Below, one piece after another: positions 51,292 to 59,781 of a stretch of DNA of 59,927 nt. A program made the translations under genes and the position numbers. Under the pieces are notes generated by a model. The model was not told where the DNA came from and did no database searches. It saw only the letters and a program-made list of their open reading frames with translations. The DNA comes from Candidatus Brocadia sp. (GTDB taxonomy: Bacteria > Planctomycetota > Brocadiia > Brocadiales > Brocadiaceae): contig WYAU01000073.1 of assembly GCA_011525665.1 (NCBI GenBank), positions 1-59,927 on the forward strand. Direction: 5' to 3'. Each line of letters begins with the position of its first letter. Within the stretch, counting starts at the first letter, position 1.

Positions 51292-51717
51292 TTAATGCCC
51301 GTGATGTTCGTCGTGTGCATGATGCTTCTTTTTCTCAAGGCCTTTACCGGTCGTCTTCCTGAGGTAATCATCAATGGCTGCCTCAATGGCCTCTTCGGCA
51401 AGCACAGAACAATGCATCTTGGCCGGCGGAAGCCCGTCCAGCGCCTCTGCCACCGCCTTGTTGGTAAGTTTTAAGGCCTCGTCCAGGGTCTTTCCCTTGA
51501 TCATCTCTGTGGAAATACTACTGGTGGCAATGGCAGCGCCGCACCCGAAGGTCTTGAATTTCACATCGACGATGACGTTGTCCCTGACCTTGATGGACAT
51601 CTTCATAATGTCGCCACACGCCGGGTTTCCAACCTCACCCACGCCGTCGGCATCGGGGAACTCCCCCACGTTTCGGGGATTTGCAAAATGGTCCATAACC
51701 TTTGCGTTGTATTGCAT
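51292..51717 (-). CDS. iscU: Iron-sulfur cluster scaffold, IscU/NifU N-domain type
   Basis: 141 residues with the three cluster-ligand cysteines in NPACGD, TFGCGAAIAT and MHCSVLAEEAI, and LPPAKMHCS. The C-terminal 20 residues are His-rich (KKKHHAHDEHHGH), which could bind metal. It assembles [2Fe-2S]/[4Fe-4S] clusters with sulfur from the NifS-like protein encoded upstream, from which it is separated by a Uma2 gene. Confidence 0.95.
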   Translation of the reverse strand: MQYNAKVMDHFANPRNVGEFPDADGVGEVGNPACGDIMKMSIKVRDNVIVDVKFKTFGCGAAIATSSISTEMIKGKTLDEALKLTNKAVAEALDGLPPAKMHCSVLAEEAIEAAIDDYLRKTTGKGLEKKKHHAHDEHHGH

Positions 51718-51733
51718 ATTAGAACTCCTAATC

Positions 51734-52288
51734 TCAAAATATTTCCTTTAAAACTATTGTTAAACCTTTCAAAGACGGCGATTCAAGGGTATCAGCTTTG
51801 CCATGTGTCTTATGATGCTGATATGTGTTATCTTTCAGGAGATAAATTTCTATCTCCTCTTCTTCCGGAATTACTATCCAATATTCCCTTACGCCAAATC
51901 TTGCATAGAGCCTCTTCTTCTGCACCATATCCCGGTAGACACTGTTTTCTGAAATTATTTCAATGGCAAGATCGGGTGCGCCCTGTATATTTTTTTCACC
52001 TATAATATTCAGTCTGTTTTTTGAAATAAAAAGGATGTCTGGCTGAACTACATTTTCTTCGTCAAAATATACATCACAGGGAGCACAAAACACTTTGCCA
52101 AGATCATTTGTCGTAGCAAAATGTTTAATTCTAAAAGCAAGTTCAATAGATACAGACTGATGTTTTGGAATCGGGGATGGAGTCATGAGCAGTTCTCCGT
52201 TAATCAGTTCGTACCGCTTGTCATCGGGTATTTTTAGATAATCTTCGTATGTATATCTTTTCTTTTCTGCTGTAAGAGCCGATGTCAT
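51734..52288 (-). CDS. Uma2-family (DUF820) PD-(D/E)XK endonuclease-like protein
   Basis: 184 residues: YTYEDYLKIPDDKRYELING at the start, VQPDILFISKNR with the PD residue, APDLAIEIISENS (ExxSE-type core) and YARFGVREYWIVIPEE. These are the Uma2 nuclease-fold marks. The family is abundant in multicopy in cyanobacteria and planctomycetes, and its function is unknown. It lies between the scaffold and NifS-like genes, 16 and 18 bases from them, and is probably inserted in that operon. Confidence 0.93.
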   Translation of the reverse strand: MTSALTAEKKRYTYEDYLKIPDDKRYELINGELLMTPSPIPKHQSVSIELAFRIKHFATTNDLGKVFCAPCDVYFDEENVVQPDILFISKNRLNIIGEKNIQGAPDLAIEIISENSVYRDMVQKKRLYARFGVREYWIVIPEEEEIEIYLLKDNTYQHHKTHGKADTLESPSLKGLTIVLKEIF

Positions 52289-52306
52289 AGAGCACCTCTT
52301 TAAAAA

Positions 52307-53473
52307 TTATTTTTTTTGGCTATATAAAGGTGACATCTGACGGAGGCGTTCGACAATGGGCGGCAATTTTTCCAGAACGTATTTCACATCATCCTCAGAA
52401 TTGTCAATTCCCAGGCTGAATAGTACTGTTCCCTGCGCAAGTGCAGCGTCAACACCCGTTGCCATGATGACGTGAGACGCCTTGAGCGACCGTGAGGTAC
52501 ATGCAGACCCGCTGGAGATGGCTATTCCCTGCATATCCAGAAATAACAAAACCGATTCGCCTTCAATGTACTCTATGCACAAACTGAGGTTCCCCGGAAG
52601 ACGGTTCGTCGGATGCCCATTGATATACACGTGCGGTATGTTCTTTTCTATACCATCCCTTAACTGGTTTTTCAAATTTTGAACCTTATCCATGCGCTGG
52701 GTCATTTCTGCCAGTGCCAGCTCTGCCGCCTTGCCCATTCCGACAATGCCAATAATATTTTCCGTACCCGCCCGGCGTCCACCCTCCTGTACGCCACCCT
52801 CCATAAAAGGGAGTATCCTTACCCCTTCCCGGAGATAAAGCGCCCCGACTCCGGGCGGACCGGAGAATTGATTGGCAGACATGCTCAGGGCATCGATGTG
52901 GACGCCGCTGACATCAATGGGTATATTTCCCGTTGCCGCAACGGCATCTGTATGAAACAGGACGCCCTTCTCCTTTGTAATAACCCCGATCTCTTTCATG
53001 GGTTCAATCGTCCCGATCTCCCCGTTAGCATACATAATGGATACCAATGCTGTTGTTGTTTTTATGGCCTTTTTCACATCGTCGGGATTCACCATCCCAT
53101 ATTTATCAACCGGGAGATAGGTGATTTCATGTCCTGATTTTTCCAGGGATTTTAAGGGATTAAGCACGGAAAAATGTTCAATTTGCGAGGTGATAATGTG
53201 ATTTCCCTTCTTTTTATGCGCGGCGAGCAAGCCTTTCAGGGCGAAATTGTTGGACTCTGTGCCGCTTGACGTAAATATGATTTCAGCCGGTTTTGCATGA
53301 ATAAGATGAGCCACCTGTCCCCGTGCTGACTGGATGGCATCGCTCGCACTCCTGCCAAATTGATGGAGGTTCGAGGGATTGCCGAAACCTTCCGTGAAAA
53401 ACGGCAACATTGCCTCTGTGACCTTCGGGTGCATGGGAGTACCCGAAGCATTGTCCATATAGATCTTTGTCAT
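52307..53473 (-). CDS. nifS: NifS/IscS-like cysteine desulfurase homologue lacking the canonical PLP lysine
   Basis: 388 residues of the class V aminotransferase fold. It has MDNASGTPMHP, the GTESNNFALKG loop, the PLP-stacking H100 (IEHFSVL), HTDAVAATG (D176), RRAGTENI and the catalytic cysteine loop SSGSACTSRS near 325. The segment that normally reads SxHK(x)xGPKGVGALY, with the Schiff-base lysine, reads SMSANQFSGPPGVGALY. Position 202, by alignment the lysine, is Gln (codon CAA). Either another lysine serves, or the protein does not act as a standard desulfurase. First of the nifS-Uma2-iscU-tusA group. Confidence 0.9.
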   Translation of the reverse strand: MTKIYMDNASGTPMHPKVTEAMLPFFTEGFGNPSNLHQFGRSASDAIQSARGQVAHLIHAKPAEIIFTSSGTESNNFALKGLLAAHKKKGNHIITSQIEHFSVLNPLKSLEKSGHEITYLPVDKYGMVNPDDVKKAIKTTTALVSIMYANGEIGTIEPMKEIGVITKEKGVLFHTDAVAATGNIPIDVSGVHIDALSMSANQFSGPPGVGALYLREGVRILPFMEGGVQEGGRRAGTENIIGIVGMGKAAELALAEMTQRMDKVQNLKNQLRDGIEKNIPHVYINGHPTNRLPGNLSLCIEYIEGESVLLFLDMQGIAISSGSACTSRSLKASHVIMATGVDAALAQGTVLFSLGIDNSEDDVKYVLEKLPPIVERLRQMSPLYSQKK

Positions 53474-53702
53474 GAAACAGTTTCCCGTGTAAAGTGAAAT
53501 AAATTAATCCTGAAAGGATAGTAAAGACGTATATATTATATCAGCTTCTTCCCGTAATCCAATCATTTAATAGCGCCCCTGAGTTAATAAAATACAAAAG
53601 TTATTGCGAAAAAAGGAGTTTATTCGGTAATATTATACAATTATGAAATTTATAGGTGATTAGGCGAAAAAAACGGTTCTGGAGAAGTGGAAAGGGATAT
53701 AA

Positions 53703-53975
53703 ATGTTGGAAAATTTTGAAAGGCACAAAGAGCTGAGCAAAAAGGTATTAATTCCTGGCGAGTCCGGATTTCCCGTGCAAAAAAGATCGAATCGAGTCCG
53801 GCTGACTCCCGCGCAACTCATGTATGCATTTTTCTTAGGCGCTATCGTGGGGTTTTTTGTTTTTGTGGCACTGTGGATTATTGCCGGTTTCTCAAAGTTA
53901 CCGCTTATGCTGCCGTTCATCGGTGGATTTTTTGGAGTAGCTATTGAAGCGACAAGGCGGAAGCGCAAGGTATAG
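53703..53975 (+). CDS. Small membrane protein at the head of a GTPase gene group
   Basis: 90 residues: a charged cytoplasmic N-terminal half (residues 1-35), a hydrophobic segment (AFFLGAIVGFFVFVALWIIAG), a second shorter one (LMLPFIGGFFGVAI), and a basic end TRRKRKV. Family unknown. It precedes the GTPase gene by 55 bases on the same strand. A weak promoter (TTGCGA at 53604, TAATAT at 53628) lies upstream. It could anchor the GTPase unit to the membrane (inference). Confidence 0.65.
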   Translation: MLENFERHKELSKKVLIPGESGFPVQKRSNRVRLTPAQLMYAFFLGAIVGFFVFVALWIIAGFSKLPLMLPFIGGFFGVAIEATRRKRKV

Positions 53976-54030
53976 TATTCAGATATAAGGCCGTGTGTAA
54001 TTATTAATGTTTTTGAGAGGTGGATGAAAC

Positions 54031-55104
54031 ATGAAAGTAACGATGGTTGGCGTGTCAGGCTCCGGCAAAACGACGTATATGTCTTCGCTTTACGAGACAT
54101 TGGGGGATGCAGGTCAAAATGACGCGGGTTTTTACCTTGCCCCGCGTTCAGTTCAGCAGTTTGATAAGGCTATACTGAGCGTCGGTGATTTTAGCAGGTT
54201 TTCCCTTGTTGATAAATTCAAATGGCCGGACGGTACTCAACAGACAACAGTATGGCCTTTTACGGTTTATTATAATTCAAAACCGGTAACGTACTTCGAT
54301 TGGATAGATTATCGGGGCGGTATTCTGACAGAAATTACGGACGTCATAGACACGCATGATACTTCAGAAGCGACAAAATCAGAAATCCTTGACCTGGTTT
54401 CTCACATTGAACTCAGCAATGCCGTTATCCTTGTCGCTGATGCCTTTGTCCTGACGTACTACGATAATATAAAAGAGGCGAGGCACCGGTCGGGGGCGCG
54501 CAGGATCCATGAGATATTTACAACCTATAGCAGGGTGTATCCCGGCAGAAACTTGACATTTGTGATCATACTTACGAAGGCAGACACGGTGGCCCCCCGC
54601 TGGAAGAGCGATAATTATGCGCCTTTGATAGAGCGCGGTATGGAAGTATTCAATCAGATGGTGTCTTTGTGTAAACAAAACCCAACATGGGAGGGGGGTA
54701 TCGTTCCGGTCTCTGCAGTAGGCGAAGGTAATGCAAAGAGGACTGTTATTCCCACAGGAGATATGATACACCCTTTTAAATCTGAAGATACAATTATAGG
54801 ATTTCCATCGCCTCTGAATGCGGAACATGTTTTATTTTACTGTTTGGGTCAAACGTTGAAACAAATGAAAGTGGAGGCCCATAAGAGCATAAAACAGCGT
54901 GAAAGGGAGCTTTCAGAGGTGCTGAAAAAGGCGGGACTGGTTAATAAAATCTGGTCTCTCATCACGCGTAAACCCGATGCCGAGAGTATTGCCCGCGCTA
55001 TTCTGGAGGAAAAAAACAAGGATTATGAGGTTTTAAGCCAGTTTGAGCCTTACATCGAACCGCTCCTCAATAAGGCGCTGGAAAGGGTGAAGCGGATCGC
55101 ATGA
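54031..55104 (+). CDS. TRAFAC-like GTPase resembling the double-GTPase (DO-GTPase) conflict-system family
   Basis: 357 residues with P-loop GVSGSGKTTY (residues 7-16), a Walker B-like YFDWIDYRGG (about 90-99) and the guanine-specificity motif TKAD (about 183). A regulatory C-terminal half has a helical region (KSIKQRERELSEVLKKAG). It is not a translation or Era/Obg-type GTPase. The layout, with a GAP1-like partner translationally coupled behind it, matches GTPase-centred systems predicted to act in biological conflict or signalling. I rely on recollection of those families, so the assignment is tentative; that it is a P-loop GTPase is firm. Confidence 0.75.
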   Translation: MKVTMVGVSGSGKTTYMSSLYETLGDAGQNDAGFYLAPRSVQQFDKAILSVGDFSRFSLVDKFKWPDGTQQTTVWPFTVYYNSKPVTYFDWIDYRGGILTEITDVIDTHDTSEATKSEILDLVSHIELSNAVILVADAFVLTYYDNIKEARHRSGARRIHEIFTTYSRVYPGRNLTFVIILTKADTVAPRWKSDNYAPLIERGMEVFNQMVSLCKQNPTWEGGIVPVSAVGEGNAKRTVIPTGDMIHPFKSEDTIIGFPSPLNAEHVLFYCLGQTLKQMKVEAHKSIKQRERELSEVLKKAGLVNKIWSLITRKPDAESIARAILEEKNKDYEVLSQFEPYIEPLLNKALERVKRIA

Positions 55105-56039
55105 TATACCAGGAACTCTTATATTCCCGTTCCCTGTCAAAAGATTACCGGTGGATGATTATTCCTCCGAAAATTTCACCGGAGGGTCTTAATGCATTAA
55201 ATCGATTGTATGATTTGTATGACAAATACAAAAATGCCTTTGAAAATCCATCGGTTTTGCCCCTTTATTGCTTAAACCACGCGGATGCCACATTTTTCGT
55301 AAGTTGTGGTTTGTCGAAGTATAAAGACAAGGACGGTCGTGATATTTACTGTCTGCAGGGAATTAGTGTCCCGCGGGAATACCGGCGGCATTTCTGGTCT
55401 ATTCTCCCCCGGATATTGGCTAACTACGAGGGTAAAGGGTTATTAAATTCCTGGAAAAATATAGATTTTTCCGGCGCTGATGATATTGTGCGCCGCGCAT
55501 CGGAAGATTACGTTTTGAAGCTTGACCAACGGGATGAATCACTTGTAAAATTAACCCAAACACCACGGCCTTCTGAGAAATTGCCCGTCAATGAGCCGGT
55601 GTATATCCCGTTTGATACAAGCGGGTTAAAAGAGCTATCTCGTTTATTGCTGTCTTTCGATGACTGTATCGACTTTGCCTTTGGCGCCACGCCGGAAATA
55701 ATAAAAAAATTTAACTTCAAGATCATTGCGAAAGCAGGACACCGCTCGAAAAGAAAAAATAGTACCGGGGTGGTGGCTGCCGGTATTGCTCCTTCTCCTG
55801 TTTCTGATGGTGGTCAGGTCAGATCCGTTGATGAACATTTCCATGACCCTGTCGATCGTTTTGATCCGAGAAGGAAAAAGGCCGATATGATAAATAAGGT
55901 GGAGCTAGCGAGCACAAAAAACAGGCTATTTTGTGGAAACGGCTCTTCCCGCATAGTGAGCCAATTTTTCCCGCGCCTTTTGTCTGTATTAAAGATGGGT
56001 AAAAAATTGAAACGGTCAAAGGGTTCAGGGCAGCAATAA
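55101..56039 (+). CDS. GTPase-associated partner protein, GAP1-N-like
   Basis: 312 residues, starting within the stop codon of the GTPase gene (ATGA overlap). The N-terminal region (MIYQELLYSRSLSKDYRWMI, NALNRLYDLY, YCLQGISVP) recalls the N-terminal domain of GTPase-associated protein 1, which opens with a Q-x-L-x-Y-S pattern. The C-terminal third is low-complexity and basic (GHRSKRKN, KKLKRSKGSG), without a recognised effector domain. Probably the obligate partner of the GTPase. Short compared with fusion forms, so it may be a minimal or truncated version. Confidence 0.6.
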   Translation: MIYQELLYSRSLSKDYRWMIIPPKISPEGLNALNRLYDLYDKYKNAFENPSVLPLYCLNHADATFFVSCGLSKYKDKDGRDIYCLQGISVPREYRRHFWSILPRILANYEGKGLLNSWKNIDFSGADDIVRRASEDYVLKLDQRDESLVKLTQTPRPSEKLPVNEPVYIPFDTSGLKELSRLLLSFDDCIDFAFGATPEIIKKFNFKIIAKAGHRSKRKNSTGVVAAGIAPSPVSDGGQVRSVDEHFHDPVDRFDPRRKKADMINKVELASTKNRLFCGNGSSRIVSQFFPRLLSVLKMGKKLKRSKGSGQQ

Positions 56040-56474
56040 AATAGCGGATAGCGGATAATTAGTGATGCATCCGTGCGGGTTTGCAAGAAAAGGCTTCAAA
56101 AGATTGAAATGCGCTTTTTTATCGTTTCTTCCCTGCGGCAAATATAGCACAGAAAACTATTAGTTAACCATTTCATCTTGAAAATCGTTTGATTCTTCCT
56201 TCCTGTCTGCTATAATTTCATTTTGAAATAGTACTGTCATCGGTTTTAGAATACAATTTGAAATTTTACCGCAAAGCACGCAGAGAAGGCTGTAAGAACA
56301 AAAACCTGTTCTCTATGGATTCAGAAATTAAAAGATTCAAATTCTCTGCCTCAAAAATATTATGCTCACGTTTTTTAACTTACAAGGATGAATTTCTTCT
56401 TAAAATTCCCTGCGACCTCCGCGCCCTTTGCGGTGAGAGACCTGTTACACATTAATATTGGGAGATTTTAATTC
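56040..56474. other. Gene-free stretch with inverted GCAAAG repeats and the argG promoter
   Basis: No credible frame. ACCGCAAAGCACGCAGAGAA (56268-56290) faces the reverse complement of ACCGCAAAGGGCGCGGAGGT (56415-56434), a third repeat pair with nothing recognisable between. A promoter-like TTGAAA (56223-56228), 18-base spacer and TAGAAT (56247-56252) lies just before the left arm, so any argG leader would contain the repeat pair. Confidence 0.55.
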
Positions 56475-57767
56475 ATGTCTGTACAACGGAAAAAGGTGGT
56501 GCTGGCTTATTCGGGCGGGCTGGATACCTCGGTGGCAATCAAGTGGATTCCCGAGAAATATGATATGGATGTTATTACGGTGACCATTGACCTGGGGGCG
56601 GTAAAAGACCTTGACGCCATCCGGGAAAAGGCATTGAAAATTGGTGCGAAGAAGGCAATTGTCATCGATGCAAAGGATACGTTCGTTAAGTATTTCATAT
56701 TTCCGGCATTACAGGCGGGTGCATTATACGAGGGTGTTTATCCCCTGGCGACGGCCTTAGGCAGGCCGCTCATTGCAAAATTGTTGGCAGATGTTGCACA
56801 CGAGGAGAAGGCAGATGCCGTTGCCCACGGCTGCACAGGGAAAGGAAATGACCAGGTACGCCTGGATGTGTCTTTGCAGGTACTGAATCCCAAGTTGCAG
56901 ATCATTGCCCCCGTGCGGGAGTGGAAGATGACGCGTGATGAAGAAATCAGATACGCCGAGGAACAGAATATCCCCGTTGAGGCAAAGATCAAGAGCCCCT
57001 ATAGTACGGATGAAAATCTCTGGGGAAGGAGTATTGAATGCGGGATACTGGAAGATCCGTGGGCTGAGCCGCCGGAGGAGGTCTATAAGTGGACAAAAAA
57101 CGCGCAGGATGCCCCCGATGAACCTGAATATATCGAGATCCATTTTGAAAAGGGGATTCCCCTGGCCATGAATGACGTAGAGATGGATGGGGTTACCCTT
57201 ATCAATACCTTGAATGCGAGGGGTGGAAAGCATGGCGTTGGCCGTATCGACCACCTGGAGAATCGACTCGTGGGAATTAAGTCAAGGGAGATATATGAGT
57301 CCCCTGCTGCTCTTATCTTACATGCTGCCCACAGGGCGCTGGAAGGTATGATAATGACAAAGGATGCCTTGCGGTTTAAGGATATTGTTTCTGTGCACTA
57401 TGCGGATTTGATTTATAATGGATTATGGTTTTCTGCATTTCACCAGGACCTGGTGGCATACGTGCTGAGTAGTCAGAGGCTTATGACGGGAACGATCCGC
57501 GTAAAATTATCGAAAGGTACCTGTACTGTAGTGGGGCGTAAGTCGCCACTTTCCCTGTATAGCGAAAAACTGGCTACATATCAGAGAGAAGATACCTTCG
57601 ATCATAGTGCATCTCTTGGGTTTATCAAGATATACGGTTTGCCGGTAAAAATACAGGCCCAAAAGCAAATGGACGTTCTGGCAGGGCGGGAGGCATTGCA
57701 TCTGGATTCGATCATGCCGCCGAAGATTAAATCTCTTGGAAAAGCAGAGGGGGATAAAAAAAGGTGA
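56475..57767 (+). CDS. argG: Argininosuccinate synthase
   Basis: Condenses citrulline and aspartate with ATP in arginine synthesis. The ATP pyrophosphatase motif AYSGGLDTSVAIKW (residues 10-23), GCTGKGNDQVR near 120, and SPYSTDENLWGRSIE near 180 are diagnostic. 430 residues, a little longer than usual because of the C-terminal tail. argH is not in this window. The downstream radical SAM gene begins four bases after its stop, implying cotranscription. Confidence 0.97.
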   Translation: MSVQRKKVVLAYSGGLDTSVAIKWIPEKYDMDVITVTIDLGAVKDLDAIREKALKIGAKKAIVIDAKDTFVKYFIFPALQAGALYEGVYPLATALGRPLIAKLLADVAHEEKADAVAHGCTGKGNDQVRLDVSLQVLNPKLQIIAPVREWKMTRDEEIRYAEEQNIPVEAKIKSPYSTDENLWGRSIECGILEDPWAEPPEEVYKWTKNAQDAPDEPEYIEIHFEKGIPLAMNDVEMDGVTLINTLNARGGKHGVGRIDHLENRLVGIKSREIYESPAALILHAAHRALEGMIMTKDALRFKDIVSVHYADLIYNGLWFSAFHQDLVAYVLSSQRLMTGTIRVKLSKGTCTVVGRKSPLSLYSEKLATYQREDTFDHSASLGFIKIYGLPVKIQAQKQMDVLAGREALHLDSIMPPKIKSLGKAEGDKKR

Positions 57768-57771
57768 AGTA

Positions 57772-59547
57772 ATGAAAATACTGCTCATATTCCCCCCGTC
57801 GTGGCATTCTTCACAGCCTTACCTCAGTCTACCCTCTTTAACGGCTTTTTTACGACAAAACGGCGTTCATGATGTCGTCCAGAGAGATGTTAATATTGAG
57901 TTGCTGGACGTACTTCTAACGGAAAAGACCTGCGGTGAATTTTATCAGAGGATTGTTGATAAATTAAGGCGCATGGATACTATGAGGGCGGTACCTCACC
58001 AGGGTGTCGCCCCTGGTGAACGAGAAAAACGCCATGTCCTGGTTCATGCAGCCGAAACGCTTCCCGACATGATGAAAAAGGTGGAATCTGCGAAACGCAT
58101 TTTAAGGTCAGAGGGTTTTTACGACCTCGAAAGGTATATGGAGAGCGTCAATACCATAAATGAATCCCTTGTAACTATGTCTGCCCTGTATTATCCCTCA
58201 TCTCTGACCGCACTCAACAACGATATGCGGTATTCCGTATATTCCTCCCGGGAAATTTTTCAGGCACTGGACGATGAGGAAGAAAACATATTCCTCAACC
58301 TTTATAAGGACCATCTTCTTTCTTCCATCCTGGCCTTTTCTCCAAAATTGCTGGGTATTTCCATTACCAGTACTTCTCAGATCATTCCGGGGCTCACGCT
58401 TGCAAAACTGATAAAGGACCGCGATAGGGATGTTCACATTACCATAGGGGGAAGTGTTTTTACCAAGCTCATTGAAAATTTGAAAAAGGTGGGCGGATTG
58501 TTTTCGATTGCGGACAGCTTTATTGTATTTGAGGGTGAGCATGCCTTGTTGGAACTTGCAGCACAGCTTGATGGCAAGAGGGATTTTAAAAAGGTACCTA
58601 ACCTGATTTACCGGGAGAACAATGTTACAAAGATTAATGAGCCATTTTATGCAGAAGACCTGAATAAACTTCCTACACCGGATTTTGACGGGCTTCCACT
58701 GAAACTTTACCATGCCCCTGCGTCCGTTCTGCCCGTGCAAACATCAAGGGGATGTTATTACCGGAAATGTGCCTTTTGCAATCTGCATCTTGACCATAGG
58801 AACTTTCGTTTGCGGAAAGCGGATTTACTCCTGGAAGACATCCATAAGCTTTCTCAAAAGTATCAAACACCGTATTTTTTCTTTACAGACGAATCCGTTC
58901 CTGTCAACCAATTGCGGGAGATATCTCAAGGCCTGCTGAAAAACAAATGGGACATAAAATGGATGGGAGGGGTGCGATTTGAGAATGCCCTCAATGGTGA
59001 TGTGCTGCGGAAGATGCATGAATCCGGATGTCAAAAATTGGTCTTTGGTCTGGAATCATACAATCAACGTGTATTGGATTTAATGAAAAAAGGGATAAAA
59101 GCGGACGTCATAAAAAGGATATTGGATGAATGTTTAAAAGCAGGCATATCATTTCACCTTTATATAATCATCGGGTTCCCAACAGAAACAGAAAAAGAGG
59201 CGTTGGAAACGCTCGATTTTGTGCTTGACAAAGAATTTCTCGGATCGCCTGGCTATTCCTGTTTGCCGTCCCTTTTTGGGATGGAGAAGGATTCTCCGAT
59301 TACTCAAAATCCAGCAGAATACGGATTAAGGAGTATAGTGGCGCCCGGAGGTGAAGATCTGGGGTTGGGTTATTTTTTCGAAGTGGAACAGGGCATGTCA
59401 CCGGAAGAAGCCGAGAGGATGTATCATTACGTTATCAGTCGATTAAGTGAGCAACTCTGCCCCTTCCCCTATAATTATTCGATGTCTGATGGGTTGTTAT
59501 ATATTACGCATATAAAACAACGCATTACAACAGTAAAAGCGAATTGA
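57772..59547 (+). CDS. B12-binding-domain radical SAM protein
   Basis: 591 residues from MKILLIFPPSWHSSQPYLSL (ATG 57772, with AAAGGTGAAGT before it). An N-terminal cobalamin-binding-like domain (LGISITSTSQIIPGLTLAKL, HITIGGSVFTKL; to about residue 290) is followed by the radical SAM core with the cluster cysteines in RGCYYRKCAFC (C-x4-C-x2-C) near residue 330, FFTDESVPV and a C-terminal region. The reaction is unknown; relatives modify peptides, lipids or cofactors. Tight coupling to argG is unusual and not obviously functional. Confidence 0.88.
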   Translation: MKILLIFPPSWHSSQPYLSLPSLTAFLRQNGVHDVVQRDVNIELLDVLLTEKTCGEFYQRIVDKLRRMDTMRAVPHQGVAPGEREKRHVLVHAAETLPDMMKKVESAKRILRSEGFYDLERYMESVNTINESLVTMSALYYPSSLTALNNDMRYSVYSSREIFQALDDEEENIFLNLYKDHLLSSILAFSPKLLGISITSTSQIIPGLTLAKLIKDRDRDVHITIGGSVFTKLIENLKKVGGLFSIADSFIVFEGEHALLELAAQLDGKRDFKKVPNLIYRENNVTKINEPFYAEDLNKLPTPDFDGLPLKLYHAPASVLPVQTSRGCYYRKCAFCNLHLDHRNFRLRKADLLLEDIHKLSQKYQTPYFFFTDESVPVNQLREISQGLLKNKWDIKWMGGVRFENALNGDVLRKMHESGCQKLVFGLESYNQRVLDLMKKGIKADVIKRILDECLKAGISFHLYIIIGFPTETEKEALETLDFVLDKEFLGSPGYSCLPSLFGMEKDSPITQNPAEYGLRSIVAPGGEDLGLGYFFEVEQGMSPEEAERMYHYVISRLSEQLCPFPYNYSMSDGLLYITHIKQRITTVKAN

Positions 59548-59577
59548 TATCTGTTCTCTAAATGAAGAGTAACAAAT

Positions 59578-59781
59578 ATGTCCGACAAACTTGAGTGGAA
59601 AACCAGGAAAGAGAGAATTGATAAAAAACTCATTACACTTAAGTCCGCCTGGGAGATTGTCAAATACAAAGAAGGGATGGGCACCTCCGCTTTGCAGTGT
59701 CATGCCGTTACAGAATACCCGACTGCCAATGGCCCTGCCGATTATGCCTTTTTCGTCAAAGGAAAGCTTTTAGGATATTAA
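59578..59781 (+). pseudogene. Truncated N-terminus of a type I restriction enzyme HsdR subunit
   Basis: The frame gives EWKTRKERIDKKLITLKSAW, EIVKYKEGM and HAVTEYPTANGPADYAFFVK with GKLLGY, matching the start of HsdR proteins (…GPADYALFVNGQLLGIIEAKK). It stops at TAA 59779-59781, just before the conserved IEAK nuclease-core segment. What follows to the window end is AT-rich without continuing homology. No hsdM or hsdS is seen, so this is a remnant, unless the remainder lies beyond the window after a rearrangement. Confidence 0.7.
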
